DNA of 64,000 nt from Endocalyx cinctus (lineage: Eukaryota; Ascomycota; Sordariomycetes; Amphisphaeriales; Apiosporaceae), in the NCBI GenBank assembly GCA_001600455.1, contig BCKC01000004.1, positions 2,654,915 through 2,718,914 of the forward strand, read 5' to 3'. Positions within the stretch are counted from its first letter, which is position 1; each line of letters opens with the position of its first letter. Below, in pieces: positions 45,509-58,412 of this stretch. The notes beneath the pieces were generated by a model, which had not been told where the DNA came from, did no database searches, and saw nothing but the letters and a program-made list of their open reading frames with translations. Position numbers and translations under genes: made by a program.

Positions 45509-48500
45509 GCCTATCCTGATCTAGTCGTGCTTTCGGCGAGGCGTACCTGGGTCACCTTGTTATGATATACCACAACTAATGCGAACTGCCTACTTCTCAG
45601 CTTACTTCTCCACGGACCCGTCTTCAGTAGTTGGCGCTGAACTAAGAATGAAAGAAACAAAAAAAAAAGTTAATAATGTTTGGGGCGGTGTCTTCTAAAA
45701 GTGGTATTCTTCCCTCGGGAGTAGTCCCTGGAGACGTAAGGGGGCGGCTTAATACGATATCCCATATCGTCCTCAAGTCTTGTTGGCTTCCTTCGATGTA
45801 TTGAAGGATTCGTCATATATCATCTACTAAACGAGAAGGGAAGGGAGGCGGTATTTTTTTCAAATCTCTTACAGTCCGACGACCACTTCTTTTTTCAAAT
45901 TTTTTCTTAGTATTTTTTTCTCTTTCTTCTAGTATTCCCCATGCCCTTCTTCTTCTGCTATATTATCTCCCAAGGACAGAAAAAAAGAGTGTACTCGTTT
46001 TATAAAGACTAATGCAATGACCTATCAATTAAACCACTCCCTACTATCTTACTCTAATGCGGAGAGGCATGCTACTCTCCTTAGATACTTGATGAAATAT
46101 AAACGAGTGTTATGTCTAAATAGGATGGCCTGATTTGGCTATGTAAGACCGATGCATAGTAGTTTTTGGTAGAGATACGTAGGTAAAGAGTGCTTCATCG
46201 TAGTAATATCAGATGACGAGTGCCTTGCGTCGTTGTCCCTTGGATCTCTCAGGATTATCTGGATAGATCTTCTTAAATTAACGACTTGGTCAGCTCTGAG
46301 GCAGCTATCATGGGTGTATGGATATTATCATCGCATCGTCATTCCTAGGGCTTATATATAAATTCGCATTAGACCTTGTATTCATAGTACTAAAGCCACG
46401 TATATCAGCCCAGCTTCCACTCGTCTATAATATACAAGATAGTTACGAAAAGAAAGAAAAGATTATGTATGTATTAGGACGTAGGGGGTTTTCAACTGTC
46501 ACGCATGATTGTATACACCCGTGACAGCATAGTAACATGATACCACGCAATTAAAAGGCGTCTGTTGGTCATATCAACATATTCATGATTGATTAAACGA
46601 TTTAAGAAAAAGAAATTGTATACCATTTACTATATAGCCCAGACTGCAGTTGCCTATAATGGATGTATAGAAAGAAAAGGCCCTGAGCCACCGCGACCAC
46701 GGGCGTCGTGTACAATGGTTTAGGGGTGTATTGATTAATGGCTTCATCTTCCGTATACCCGATTTCGACATCGTCGCAGGACTAACCCCCTAAAGGACTT
46801 ATTGATTCTAGTCCTACGTGTCTCGGGATTTGCAGGACGATCGGTATACATACACTCGATAGATCAATAGAACAAGGCTGGTTCTCGAGTAAAACGATCG
46901 ACTAGATCACTATCACCTGCTCTCCGAGATGAGGTGACACGTCGTCTATTTCTCAGAATCAAATAGACAGTTCCCGCAGATTCAGTAGAGCACAACGAGA
47001 CACTGGACTGCCGCCATGCGCCAGACCTCGACTTCCTGTTTGCCGGCATTATTGAAGTCCTACTGTTTCTGATATATGAACACCGGCTAAGGGGTATTAC
47101 TGACCTTATCTGTATCTCTAGACCTTCAGGCTTCTGGAATATCAACACGTCGGTGAAGGCGGTTTTCGGAAAGCTCTCTCGGCAATACGAGACCGCGAAT
47201 AATCATAAACGACTTTGACATGGTTTACATGAAGTGTCACCTTAGTCATTTCCTATGGTAGATAACCTAATACGAGAGTAACGTATAGAGTACTTGCCGA
47301 GATGATATTTTTCTAACGGAGGCACTTACCCTTTGTCCTCCAACCACTCCCTAGACACTAGTTAGGTAGCTGGTGAGTCAGTACGCCCGAGTAGTTGTTT
47401 GTGTAAGATTAGAATGTAACAAGTCTCAACAATCCCCTCCCGATAAACACTTGTAGCAAAACAAGCGACCACCTGCTGCCTCCGATGATTCACGAGGAAT
47501 ACCAGCTCTTTTCGAGGTTCCGTCTCCAGCAGGTGCCCATCTCCTGACGAGACAGGGAGGGAAACATTACGCAGTATATAAACAACGGCCCATCACGTCT
47601 GAACATCAGTGCTAGTACAGAAGTAGATGATCGACATCAGAGTCTATTGACGCCCCTCCCGCTCAGGACCTTTTTGGCGTGCTAGCGAGCAAGAGTGACG
47701 AGAGAGATGATCTCTTCAAAAAAAAAAAAAAAAAAAAAAAAAGGAGGAAGCGGATCCCGCGCTGGGGCATGATTCCGCTGTTGGACCGAAAGCATCTTTT
47801 GGCGGTGCCGGTCCACAACCCATAGGGGAGGGGCATGCTTTAACAGCAAGTTCACCACTCTTCCCACCCTTCACGTTGGGCTGTCGTTATTATCTTTTTT
47901 TTTTTTTTAATGTCCCGTAAAAAGATATGTCTACCAAATAGGAGCCTCACAGAGAATTCTGTGCGTGTATATACTATGTAGTATACCATACACACACACG
48001 GATGCGCGAAAATGCGCATACTGAATGGGTTCGTTGAGTTTATGATTATGAGAATAGAAATATAAGCAGATATGATCGTCGGTAGATGGCCCACCGGAAC
48101 CCCGAAAAAGTACCGACGGACAAAGAAAAAAAAAAAAAAAGGGCTTGAAGTTGAAGGGTCTATCTACCAGGGTTGTCGACGATACGAAGAATACCTACAT
48201 ATACATGTAGGTAGGACAGGCAAGCGAGTTATATTTATCATGATATACAAGGTCAGAAATGCTTAACTTAAGATGGGATGTACATAATAACAGTAAGCCG
48301 AGATATGATCTGACACATCATAGTTATGCACATCTCATCGACAAACGATATGTTTGAAACGTCTGGTTGATAGGGAAGGCCTAGCCGTGATAGAGTAGGT
48401 TGTCGATGCTTAATATTTGTATTATAATAGTATTCCGATTAGTGAAAGCTTGGACTCTTAACAAAGTCAATAAATGCTGCTTAGTTTGTATCCGGTCTCA

Positions 48501-50984
48501 AATATTTTGAAGCACTTACCGAAAGCTAGCCAGACTACTTTCAAAGCCTCATTCTGCTTCTCCTTCTTTTTTTTTGGTTTAATCATTTTTACACTAAATA
48601 AATGCCAAATGTCTTGGCACTATACTCAATACGATCTAATTGTATCCATCCAAGCGTGGTGTTTTCTAACCCATCTATGAAAGTCGAGGGAGAAAATGTT
48701 CTCGTGGCTGCTTCTTAGTAGACATATACGTGAGCGAGACGAATGACAATTTCTGAGTCGATAGATGTTATAAATTATCTGGAATCTATTGGGAATTACT
48801 CCGTACGATTAACTAATATAAGAAACATAAGTGATATGATATGATAATATTGACGTCGGATAGTGTTTCTAGAAGTCCGCTCCACTTGGAGTTTGGGTCA
48901 AGTTTCAACGGAAAGGTATAAACTTGTCTTTCTGCATAATCGTTCGAGACTATCCTTATGTCGGTAAATTTATGACAAAGGGATCTATATTTTATTCAGT
49001 ATATGTAATACTCTACTCCGGTATTAAGCAACGACGGTAATTACATAGTATATGTAGTATAAAATATAAAACTCGGGGCTGAGACGTTAGAATCCAAGTC
49101 CAGGCTGGTCTGGCTGTCTGGCTGTCTGGCTGTCTGGCTGTCTGGCTGGCTGGGTTGAATAGCCAATAATTATCACGTGGAAGAATTAACTAATTTTTAT
49201 TAATTATTTTAGGTAGTCCCTACTTTTTTTTTCCACTGGGAAATTAAAGATGAAATAAGGTAATGAAGTTAGGCTTAGTGCATAAGTACTAGAACCACAG
49301 CGGATACAAAATAGGCCACAGTTTAACGGGGGACGCCTTGAAGAGTAGCCCTGGAGAAGTTTAAATGGAGGTCATTTTGTGACTGGCTTTTTACACGGTA
49401 CCTGGTGATATCTCATAAAATAATAAATCAATAATAAGAAAATAAAATAAATCAAATTATAGAATACCGGATATATTGAATGTATGTGCGTGTGTATCAT
49501 ATGTATTAGGTATATCTTTGCGAATTTTGTTTTATCTTATGTTTAGGGGAGAGCGCTGTCATATTTCATTACTTTACTTTTTTAATTGGTATTGTGCACA
49601 AACACGAGAAAAGTGGAAGAGTGGAACATCCTACAACAAGAGAGAAGGAAAAAAAAAAAAAAAAAAGAAGAATAAGAAAATAATAAGCGGTAAGCTCGTA
49701 TCGTATCTCTTTCTCACTCACCCAGTCACCCACTTTACTTTTGTACTCTCAAAAGTTGATGAACTTAACTAATCCTAGACCGTAGGGTAATGTACGGAGT
49801 AGTAAAACTGGTGATGTTAGAGAAAGTGGACACAGCCTCGAAAAAAAAAAAAAAGAAAAGCAACAGAAAAAAAAAAAGAAATAAAAAAAAAGATTTGTTA
49901 TTAAAAAAACGATCAGCTCTCATGAGGTCATTCGAACATTCGGATCTCCAAGAAAAGGGGGTCAGCTAAAATTACGGTTTCCGTATTTTCCAGATCCATT
50001 GGCGGCCGCTAGAGAATCGATCAAACAATAGGATATTCAGGAACCAATTAAAATTTACCTTATCTTCAACCCGTAGATGCAAATCCATGTCTAGTTAAGT
50101 TCTAGCGTTAGAAGATTGTCTTAAGGTGGTGGATACGAAATTCCATATTCATTATACCCATTATACCTCATTCAATATGATTTGTTCCTTAACCTGGTTC
50201 TGATCCATACCCGACCCCGGAGTTCTGACAGGAGGTGGTACTGGTAGCGCGAAGTAGACTGAATGACTGCCTGCATAACACCGAAATATCTAACCAACAA
50301 ACCATGAATTTGCATTAGGATCAGGATTAGCCTTGCTTCCCTGGAGGATTAGCCCTGGAGCACTTGTTAAGATGGACCGATGAACGAACCAATGGATCAG
50401 ATGGAACCTACCTGCCTACCTCCCAAGTACCTCATAACTTCATACATAGTAAAATAGTAATACAAAGGAGTTAAGTACTACCTAACAACTGACTTCCCTC
50501 TCCTCCCTATTTTTCAACTTTTATGTACATCTATCCTCGTTTACCTCTTTTTATTCTGAGATACGAGAAACACTTCTTACTCTTTTTTTCTTTTCCCAGT
50601 CACTCATTCGCTTATTCCATTGTTTGGAACGCCTCTTCTTTTTTCCAAGCTTTTTGGCAAATACTATCTTTTAAAACCCTTTTTTTGTTGACCATAATAG
50701 GTCACATTCTTCTCGTCGCTCACTCGTAAAAAAAACGTTTTTTTTTTTTTTTATTTTATTTGAATAGTCAAAACCTGTTATTTCATCACCGCTCCGGTTG
50801 AATAACAAAGGGAAAAGAAAAAGAATCCGAAACAAAATAATCCATCGTCTGAGACATGAAATAATCTTCTACGGAATCTTCCAAGAAATAATACCGAGAA
50901 AATCAAAGTCAAAACCAAAAGCACTAATTAACACGCATAAAAATAACAAACTGATCGACAGGAACCATTAAATCGAGAAACAAA
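45509..50984. other. Long gene-poor AT-rich stretch
   Basis: About 5.5 kb between septin and GH72 genes, both on the plus strand. It contains two copies of the recurrent 9-mer (48797-48805 and 49793-49801), an A25 run (47718-47742), other A/T homopolymers (47896-47909, 48127-48139, 49648-49666), and a GGCTGTCT repeat (49103-49153). Minus-strand open segments near 47150-46860 and 46770-46580 have no recognisable domain. A pyrimidine-rich region (50490-50760) precedes the GH72 gene. Confidence 0.5.
49103..49153. repeat. GGCTGTCT 8-bp tandem repeat
   Basis: About five head-to-tail GGCTGTCT units bounded by GGCTGG variants, in intergenic DNA. Confidence 0.85.
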
Positions 50985-52498
50985 ATGTTGGGTAAATCTT
51001 CCGCTATTCTCGCCACTCTCGGCGCCGCGACCTTGACGGCCGCCGTCGAGACCTTGGAAATTCAAGGAAATCAGTTCGTCAACTCCAAATCTGGTACTGC
51101 CTTCCAGATCGTCGGAATGGCCTATCAGATCGGTGGAAGTGCTGGCTACGATCCTAGCCACGGAAAGGACCCTTTGTCCAACGGTGACATCTGCCGTCGT
51201 GACGCCGCCCTCATGCAGGATCTGGGCATTAACACCATCCGTGTTTACAACTTGGACCCCGATCTCAACCACGACGAATGTGCCAGTATCTTCAATGCTG
51301 TAAGTTTCATTGAATTATTTTCGCGCAATAACGGTTTGCGAAGAAATCGCCATGCTAACTGTTTCCCTATTAGGCTGGTATGTACATGATGATCGACGTC
51401 AACTCTCCTCTCGTTGGCCAGTCCCTTGTTAGTCACAACCCGTGGGAATCGTACTACGCCGCCTACTTGAACCGAACCTTCGCCATTGTTGAGAACTTCA
51501 AGGCTTACCCCAACCTTCTTGGTTTCTTCTCGGGTAACGAAGTTATCAATAACGTTGATACCGGTTCCGAAGTTCCTCCTTACGTCCGTGCCGTCACCCG
51601 TGATTTGAAGAACTACATCAAGAAGCACGCCGACCGTCAGATCCCCGTCGGTTACTCGGCCGCTGATGTTCGTTCCGTCCTCGAGGACACCTACAACTAC
51701 TTCACCTGCGCCATCGACGGCGATGACGACGACATGTCGCGCGCCGACTTGTTCGCCCTCAACAGCTACTCGTGGTGCGGTGAAAGCTCCTTCACCGAGT
51801 CTGGGTACGACCAGCTCGTCGCTCTCTTCAACTCCTCCTCCGTCCCCGTCTTTTACTCTGAATTCGGTTGCAACACCCCCTCCCCTCGTGTTTTCACCGA
51901 GATCGGCACTATCTACGGCGACCAGATGAACACCGTCTTCTCCGGCGGTATCGTGTACGAGTACGCCCAAGAGAGCAACAACTACGGGTTGGCCCAGGTC
52001 AACGACGACGACACCGTCGATCTGCTTGCCGACTACGCTTCTCTCCAGACCCAATATGCCAAGCTGAACTTCACCTCCCTTCAGAGCGTCAAGGCCAGCA
52101 CGAAGTCGGTCACCATCCCCGAGTGCAAGTCGTCTCTGATCAAGGAGGACGGCTTCAACAACAACTTCACCCTCCCCGTCCTTCCCCCGGGCGCTCAGAA
52201 GATCATCGACAACGGCGTTTCCCCCAAGGTCAACGGAAAGATCATCGACATCTCCAGCTGGGACGTCACCCAAACTGTCAAGGCCGCCGACGGTACCGTC
52301 CTCACCGGCCTGGCCGTCAAGCCCTTGGCTGACGGCGAGGTTAACACCCCCGGCGCGACTGGCACCTCCAGCAGCTCAAACAGCTCTTCTACGGAAAACG
52401 CCTCTCCTCGCCTTGCCCCCGCCGGCTTCTCGGCTACCGCCTTGATTGCCCCTCTCACAATCGCCTTATCATTCGCAGCTGGTCTCTCTATGATTTAA
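50985..52498 (+). CDS. GH72 beta-1,3-glucanosyltransferase (Gas/Gel family, GPI-anchored)
   Basis: Cell-wall remodelling enzyme that cuts and rejoins beta-1,3-glucan chains outside the plasma membrane. Exons 50985-51299 and 51374-52498 give 479 aa. Residues 1-19 are a signal peptide (MLGKSSAILATLGAATLTA). The GH72 domain shows FQIVGMAYQIGG, GINTIRVYNLDPDLNHDEC, the acid/base glutamate in FFSGNEVINN (Glu about 161) and the nucleophile in VFYSEFGCNTPSPR (Glu about 268). No Cys-rich X8/CBM43 module follows, so it is of the GH72-minus type (Gel1-like). A Ser/Asn-rich linker (SSSSNSSSTENAS) and a hydrophobic C-terminus (ATALIAPLTIALSFAAGLSM) are the GPI-attachment signal. Codon use is strongly biased to C-ending codons, which suggests high expression. 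Firm. Confidence 0.96.
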
Positions 52499-53807
52499 AA
52501 AACCCTAATATATAATTATTTTATTTTATTTTTCTATTCATTCTCATGACCGGGGGCGCATTTGACCTTTTGTTTTTATAACATGGATCCTCTCAAAGAG
52601 CAAAACGAGAGAGAAGGAGGATTGAAGAGATGGTTTGCATACCCGCGGAGTTTCACAAGAGACCGTTAGAGGGGAGAGAGAGTTTGTGTGTGGGATGAAT
52701 CAAGGAAAGGAAGACGACAAGATTCCATAACGTTTCTGGAATTGTTTTGTTGTTCGTTCCTCCTTGTTATTTGTGTATTTTCTTCATGTTACCCCCATCT
52801 GATACTTAGGGGCGGTTTAAAGGTTAGGATTACCGTGTCTCGAAAAGGTCACGCACGTATAAATATGGTTGTCACCATTGGTCCGACCTGTACATAAAAC
52901 AAACAAAAAAAAATCATAGATCCAAATTTATTCACATTTTTTTTAAAAAAAAACCGAACAACCAACTTGCATTTCGATTCTCGTAGTGATCATCCCTTCC
53001 CTTCTGTAAAGGTTACGCGTACATTCAAACTTGGAGGCGTACTTAGTATACTATTTAAGCTATTCCCTCAAGACTAGTAAACACCGAGAGAATGCATGTT
53101 GGCTGAGTGAGGTTTGAAGATATGCATAGGAGCGGCGCCGAACAAATGAAAGGGAGAAAAAAAAAAGAAAGCACATTGCCGATACGATATTTCATCCAGC
53201 CGGGAACGTTCGCTTCCTGATACTGTTTTTAGTAACGGCGTCTAGTGTAGGGTAAAGTAATTAATGCACGCTCGAAGACACCTGCATAAAAGGCGTTGGT
53301 TGGGGCCTCCTTCTAATTAGTCTCAACGGTTCGAAAATGACAGTCGTTCGAACGTTACACGAGTCGCGCGCGTTGGTCGATCTTTACCCATTTGCTGGGG
53401 TTATATTTTACAATACTAGTACTATGGATAGAGAGTTTTTGCGTTTTCCTATTATCATGTCACGATATGTAGGGAGGTATCTGCTCAGTCATTGAATTTC
53501 CGAATAACAGGGTATCTCTTCTCTTTTTTTACTCCGTAGACTAGTGATGAAGTGTCGATTGTGATATAGGTACATGTGTTTTCACGTATCTTGACACCAA
53601 CCACTCGGTGTCAGATACCTGAGATACTCGACCCGCCGTAGTAAGTTAATAATAACACAGTTTTGTGTACAATTATTGCTCATCAGTTCTTCTCCCCTTT
53701 TCACTGTGTATATATTTCCTACCGAAATTTCGGTGTCGTGAGATCATTGTGTGCCTATGTAGCACTTTCGTACAACACGAGACCAAGATACCTTTTTAGC
53801 TATTTTC
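52499..53807. other. Intergenic
   Basis: 3' flank of the GH72 gene and 3' flank of the following minus-strand gene. It contains one copy of the recurrent 9-mer (53530-53538). No gene supported. Confidence 0.55.
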
Positions 53808-54389
53808 TCACCTCCCGGATTCATATACATTGTCCTTCCTAAGTCCACCGTACGCTGGAGACGGAACCTCTTGAAATACCGGTAACAGGGATGCCAACTC
53901 GGACATTCCGTCAAACACCGTGCGTTCCTCCCCGTCCTCTCGACCTTTCGAAAACTGAAAATCCGTTGTGATCCCGTCTTCGACGGCGCGCCGCTCGAGA
54001 TAAGCCAACAGTTCGTCGGTATCAACCACCTCCAGCATGGGCCGAGCATGCGACGGTGTCGTGCGGGAGACCGTATCTCGGATAAAAGGACCGAGCTTGA
54101 GTCTCACCGTCTTTTGGACGTCTCCCAATCTCTGCTGCATGTACTCCGTCATCGCATTCCGCCAGTTAATAGGTTTATAGTGATGCGGGTACTCTAGGTG
54201 AGAGGAAGTCGGGGCTTCTTCTCTCGCCGCGTTTGACTGAAGCCCGTTTATCTCGGTGGGGCGGGCCGAATTAGAGAAAAAATTCGTCATCATCAAGTCA
54301 ACAGGTTTTGCGACCCCTGTGGATATGTCGACGTGAGATACTATAATGATAGGCGGTGATTGATGCCGCTCGGGTTGAGAATTACTCAT
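53808..54389 (-). CDS. Hypothetical protein
   Basis: I do not recognise this gene. It is a single open frame of 193 codons from an ATG at 54389 (MSNSQPERHQSPPIIIV) to TGA. Composition is less AT-rich than its surroundings. The protein has a polar N-terminal half and a second half with helix-like, charged segments (YMQQRLGDVQKTVRLKLG, TDELLAYLERRAVEDGI, DGMSELASLLPVFQEV). There is no signal peptide or membrane span. A GTGAGA site overlaps the stop codon, so a further 3' exon is possible but I found no convincing one. Coding status rests on length and composition only. Confidence 0.5.
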   Translation of the reverse strand: MSNSQPERHQSPPIIIVSHVDISTGVAKPVDLMMTNFFSNSARPTEINGLQSNAAREEAPTSSHLEYPHHYKPINWRNAMTEYMQQRLGDVQKTVRLKLGPFIRDTVSRTTPSHARPMLEVVDTDELLAYLERRAVEDGITTDFQFSKGREDGEERTVFDGMSELASLLPVFQEVPSPAYGGLRKDNVYESGR

Positions 54390-55728
54390 CGTTTAACGGG
54401 CAATATGGTGGTGATAGAGAGACCGACGAAGGCTTATACGAGAAGATGTAGGAGCAATATACTTATGTGTGTTTGATTACTCGGAGAATAGCTCAAGCCT
54501 CGAGCGTATTGTATGTAGGACAATGATGATGAGAAATAAAACGCTCGAGAGAACAAGATAATAGGGGAAGACTTGGCCAACCTGAAGTTATATAACCCAG
54601 AGTTCATTTAGAAGCAAGTTGGTTTGCCATTGTATGCATTTGTTTGTTTGCTTGTTTGTTGTTTCGTTGCCTGACCAGGTTTGTGCCCGAGAACTGATAT
54701 GTTACCGCTTCTTGTCCAGGCTGGTATCCTCGAGAAACCCCTTTGTCTGAGTGAGATATGGCGGTGGCATTGGTACAGACACTAAGTCCAAGCGAACGAG
54801 GCTGTATGAATAAGCGAGTATCCCAGGCGGATTCTATAAGAATGCATCCCGCCCTTTGAGGCTCGCTTAGGCTGATTATAATCGAATGTTTTATTATCTC
54901 ATCTATGAACTCTTTGTTCTTTGCTCGCTCATCCATTCGAGATATGGATCAATGTGGACTTCTACATGAAATTAACATATTTAACATCTTACCTCACCGC
55001 CATAATCGGAAACAATAGCTGCATATTGATTTCGAAGAGAGAGGTTGAGATAGATCACACAATGGAATCTACTCGGTGTATCTAGCGCAGTAGGACAAAA
55101 AGAAAAGAAAGAAGATAAACTAAAAGACTAGAGTTTTCTGAAGTCTTTATATCCATTGTCTATTGTTACTATCCAAGTAGAACACTGAAGAGTCGGAATC
55201 AAGTAGTCAATAATAAAATGAAACAAAAGACTCTTTATTCCGAGGTCATTATTCTCTACATCAAAATGTATAAAACAAAAGTTAAGACGATGTTTGAAAA
55301 GACTTTCAGGTGAAGATGAGCTTGCAGTCCCAGACCAGTTATATGGATCCATTGTAAGTACCTAGTTACGACTAGAATTACATAGTGTATTTATCGATAA
55401 TAATTCACTGTACGACACTGTCTAGTTAGGTCATCAGCTGAAGCTAGATAGCTCAGCTGTTCACAGCTGAGGTCTTTTTAGTGACACTTGATTATGCCAT
55501 TACCCAATCATTCATTATCTTATCTCGAGCCCTAGCTTTTCCCCTACACAAAAAACCACACAAAGTAAGTGATTTGCTCGCTTGTGTGCTAAAATCCCAC
55601 GAATTCAGAACCCCGAAGAGGACCCGACCAAAATTTCTGAACCTGCACTCCTTCATCAGTGGAATTTCGCGATACTCCCCACCAAAAAATAACTTACATC
55701 TTTCCATTTGCCAGAATACAACAACAAA
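54390..55728. other. Intergenic
   Basis: Divergent spacer between the hypothetical gene (-) and RPS5 (+). A 110-codon minus-strand frame (54936-54604) starts with ATG but has AT-driven composition and no domain, so it is not called. CAGCTGA repeats occur at 55433-55469. Confidence 0.5.
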
Positions 55729-56686
55729 ATGTCTGACAACGGCGAGATCGAGGTCGAGTCCACTAACTACCAGGTCCTTCCTAAGGACGTAGTCTCTGAG
55801 ATTGGCAGCGTCAAGCTGTTCAACCGATGTACGTCGTTATCCTAACACTTAAGGTGCACCGAGCATCGCATCGCATACAGATACTAATCCTACAATTAAT
55901 TAGGGAGCTACGAGGATGTTGAGATCCGTGATATTTCCCTAACGTAAGTCGAAAGAGCGAGAGAGAAAAACCATTACCTATCCTACGATCAAAGGCAGAA
56001 CTACCCGCCAAGCGAAGAGAAAGAGGGAGAAAATAATCCCCTTCCACGTATCGAGAAAACGACGAGTGAATGAGAGAAATAAAGTAAATTTACTAATTGC
56101 CGATTCTTCATAGCGACTACATCCAAATCCGATCGCCAGTTTACATCCCTCACTCCGCTGGCCGATATGCCGTCAAGCGATTCCGCAAGGCCAACTGCCC
56201 CATCATTGAGCGGTTGACCAACTCGCTCATGATGCACGGTCGTAACAACGGAAAGAAGCTTATGGCTGTCCGTATTGTTGCCCACTCTTTTGAGATTGTA
56301 AGGATATTCATTATATGGCTGGAAATTTATTTTTCCTTAGGAACATGAGGAATTCTAACAAACCATAGATCCACCTCATGACCGACCAGAACCCCATCCA
56401 GATCGCCGTCGATGCTATCGTCAACTGCGGTCCCCGAGAAGATAGCACCCGAATTGGTTCCGCCGGTACCGTCCGACGACAGGCTGTTGATGTATCACCC
56501 CTCCGAAGAGTTAACCAGGCTATCGCTCTCTTGACGACCGGTGCTCGCGAGGCCTCTTTCCGCAACGTCAAGTCGATTGCCGAGTGTCTGGCTGAAGAGC
56601 TGATCAACGCTGCCAAGGGAAGCAGTAACTCGTATGCGATCAAGAAGAAGGACGAGTTGGAGCGTGTGGCCAAGAGCAACCGATAA
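55729..56686 (+). CDS. RPS5: 40S ribosomal protein uS7 (S5)
   Basis: Small-subunit ribosomal protein of the cytosolic ribosome, near the mRNA exit and E site. Exons 55729-55828, 55904-55943, 56114-56297 and 56369-56686 give 213 aa. Conserved blocks are [20 protein letters not shown] (across a junction), [40 protein letters not shown] and [56 protein letters not shown] and [20 protein letters not shown] follow, ending [14 protein letters not shown]. The second exon has only 40 nt. Splice sites are all GT-AG and the frame closes. The 3' flank contains AATAAAAA about 200 bases after the stop, a possible poly-A signal. Firm. Confidence 0.97.
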
Positions 56687-57125
56687 AGAGTGAAGGAAGG
56701 AGAAGCGAAAAAAAATTCTATTCCCTCCTTTCTGGGTTTTTTCTTCGGCGTGGACGAATCTGGGCATCATTACAAAGTCTCTTTATGCATTTGTGCGTTT
56801 CTGGCTCAGGTGGGATGTGGTACCATGGCATATTTAGTCCATATAGGGCTCTTCAATAAAAAAGGCTCTTGTGTCTGCTCTCTTGTGGGCAAATAAAAAA
56901 TTATGAAATTAGAGGTTTTTATGATCTGAAAAGGTGTTCAATTCCTTCTCACTGTGGACTATTTGTGGTATCATTCGTCTTCGCCAATACCGATGTGTAT
57001 TGGGGTATCCATCTTAATGTAAAGACATAACCTAACTTCGAACTCATGACGCTATATGTGATCTCATAAGTGAAAGGGGCAGGGGGTTGCAATAATAATT
57101 TTTTTTTCTTTCGATGTGTTTATGC
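56687..57125. other. Intergenic, convergent 3' ends
   Basis: Between the stops of RPS5 (+) and the GNAT gene (-). Holds 3' untranslated sequence; no gene seen. Confidence 0.6.
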
Positions 57126-57842
57126 TTACGGGATCGTCGAACCAATCTGAAGACGACAAAACATACCCACGTGTGGAATAACCCCCTCGAAGAACCTGCC
57201 CATACCCTCATCAACCTTGAATCCCCATTTCTCGTACACTTTTATCACGGCTTCCTGGGCGTGAACACCCACCAAGCCGTTCCACTTAGGAAGTTCGCTC
57301 GAGCTACCCACCGTACTCAGGTTACTGAAGTACGTCGGGTTTTCCACGAGCCACTCTTTCGCCGCAGCCCACAGCCGCGACGAGACGCCGAGACCTCGGT
57401 ATTCCTTCAGGACGGCCACCCTGCCTACCATGACGTACGGCTCCACGCCGTCGTGGTAGGTCGTCGCGCGGTCCGCGCCGGAATTCTCGAGCTTTACGCC
57501 GTCCGCCGCCGCGTTCCCCACGTACGTGTCGGTATCGCCGGAGGCCGGATGCGGCGGGTGAGGGAACGGTACCAGACGCAGGGTCCCGACGGGCTTTTCC
57601 CGCTTCTCGTCGCCCGGTACGGCGGCGTACATGACGAACTGGCAGGACCGCTCGTCGTCCGCGTCGTACTCTTCTTCGAGAGGCCACCCTTGCTCGCCGA
57701 CGAAGACCGTCTCTCGCACCGACATGGCGTCGAGGAAGAGGGACGGGATGGACGGGGGCTGGGACGTGTGCGGTTGTCTCCTGTCGTACCCGGATAGCTT
57801 GCAGGGGGGTGGGAGGATGTTTATTGTTGTGGGTGGATTCAT
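57126..57842 (-). CDS. GNAT-family N-acetyltransferase
   Basis: Probable acetyl-CoA-dependent acetyltransferase of 238 aa in a single exon from an ATG at 57842. The N-terminal block RETVFVGEQGWPLEEEYDAD resembles the start of bacterial YjcF/ElaA-type GNAT proteins. The acetyl-CoA binding region (motif A) is VGRVAVLKEYRGLGVSSRLW, with the R-x-x-G-x-G/A pattern as RGLGVS. GVHAQEAVIKVYEKWGFKVD near the C-terminus is the usual GNAT beta-strand and helix before GRFFEGVIPHVGM. The segment between these blocks is GC-rich and variable. Substrate unknown. The family call is good. Confidence 0.85.
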   Translation of the reverse strand: MNPPTTINILPPPCKLSGYDRRQPHTSQPPSIPSLFLDAMSVRETVFVGEQGWPLEEEYDADDERSCQFVMYAAVPGDEKREKPVGTLRLVPFPHPPHPASGDTDTYVGNAAADGVKLENSGADRATTYHDGVEPYVMVGRVAVLKEYRGLGVSSRLWAAAKEWLVENPTYFSNLSTVGSSSELPKWNGLVGVHAQEAVIKVYEKWGFKVDEGMGRFFEGVIPHVGMFCRLQIGSTIP

Positions 57843-58412
57843 GGTGAGTGTAGGTTGAGTTTGTGGATGGGGATGTTGTACTGGAGAGGAGTGAGTATCG
57901 GATGTGTCCGTGATATAAATTTTTTTTCAGTCGTTGATAGTGTGACTGATTAAGACTGATTAAGAGTACTCCGTACTGACAAAGGTGGATAAATGTTCAC
58001 GATTTGTTGGACCTTTCCCTTTAAATTTTGAAGAAGAAAAAGGTTTTAAAACAATATTTAAGTAACCAATATATCTTGCGATTTCGGATGTCGACAACGA
58101 AATTCTGAGAATATTTCAAAGCCAGGTGTCATTTTGTGTCAAGTTAAGGGCGCTATTTTGACTCGGTAAAACATCGTGAGGCAGTGCTAGTGCATGGCAC
58201 TGGGCCCCCTAATCTCTAACCTCCTACTTACATTCATATGGAAACTTAGACAATCAGTCACTACTTGAGGCTTGCAAAAAAATCGCATGTTATTCGTCGT
58301 TTTAAACAATAATATTTCAAAATTGAGTGACAGTGAGAAATAAGTATGACTTCGAAAGATTGTAGTCGCTTTCCATAGATGGAAGAGCAATGTGTACGGG
58401 CACTTGGTCTAT
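57843..58412. other. Intergenic
   Basis: 5' flank of the GNAT gene and 3' flank of the SDR gene. It contains one copy of the recurrent 9-mer, here as GTACTCCGTAC (57966-57976). No gene seen. Confidence 0.6.

Noticed and set aside
46864..47148. 94-codon minus-strand Ser/Arg-rich frame
   Set aside because: No domain, no neighbours, and composition similar to the spacer.
51245..52273. 342-codon minus-strand frame over the GH72 gene
   Set aside because: Antisense shadow caused by strong C-ending codon bias of the sense gene.
54604..54936. 110-codon minus-strand frame with ATG
   Set aside because: Composition like the surrounding spacer, Lys/Asn/Gln-rich end caused by a TTTG repeat, no domain.
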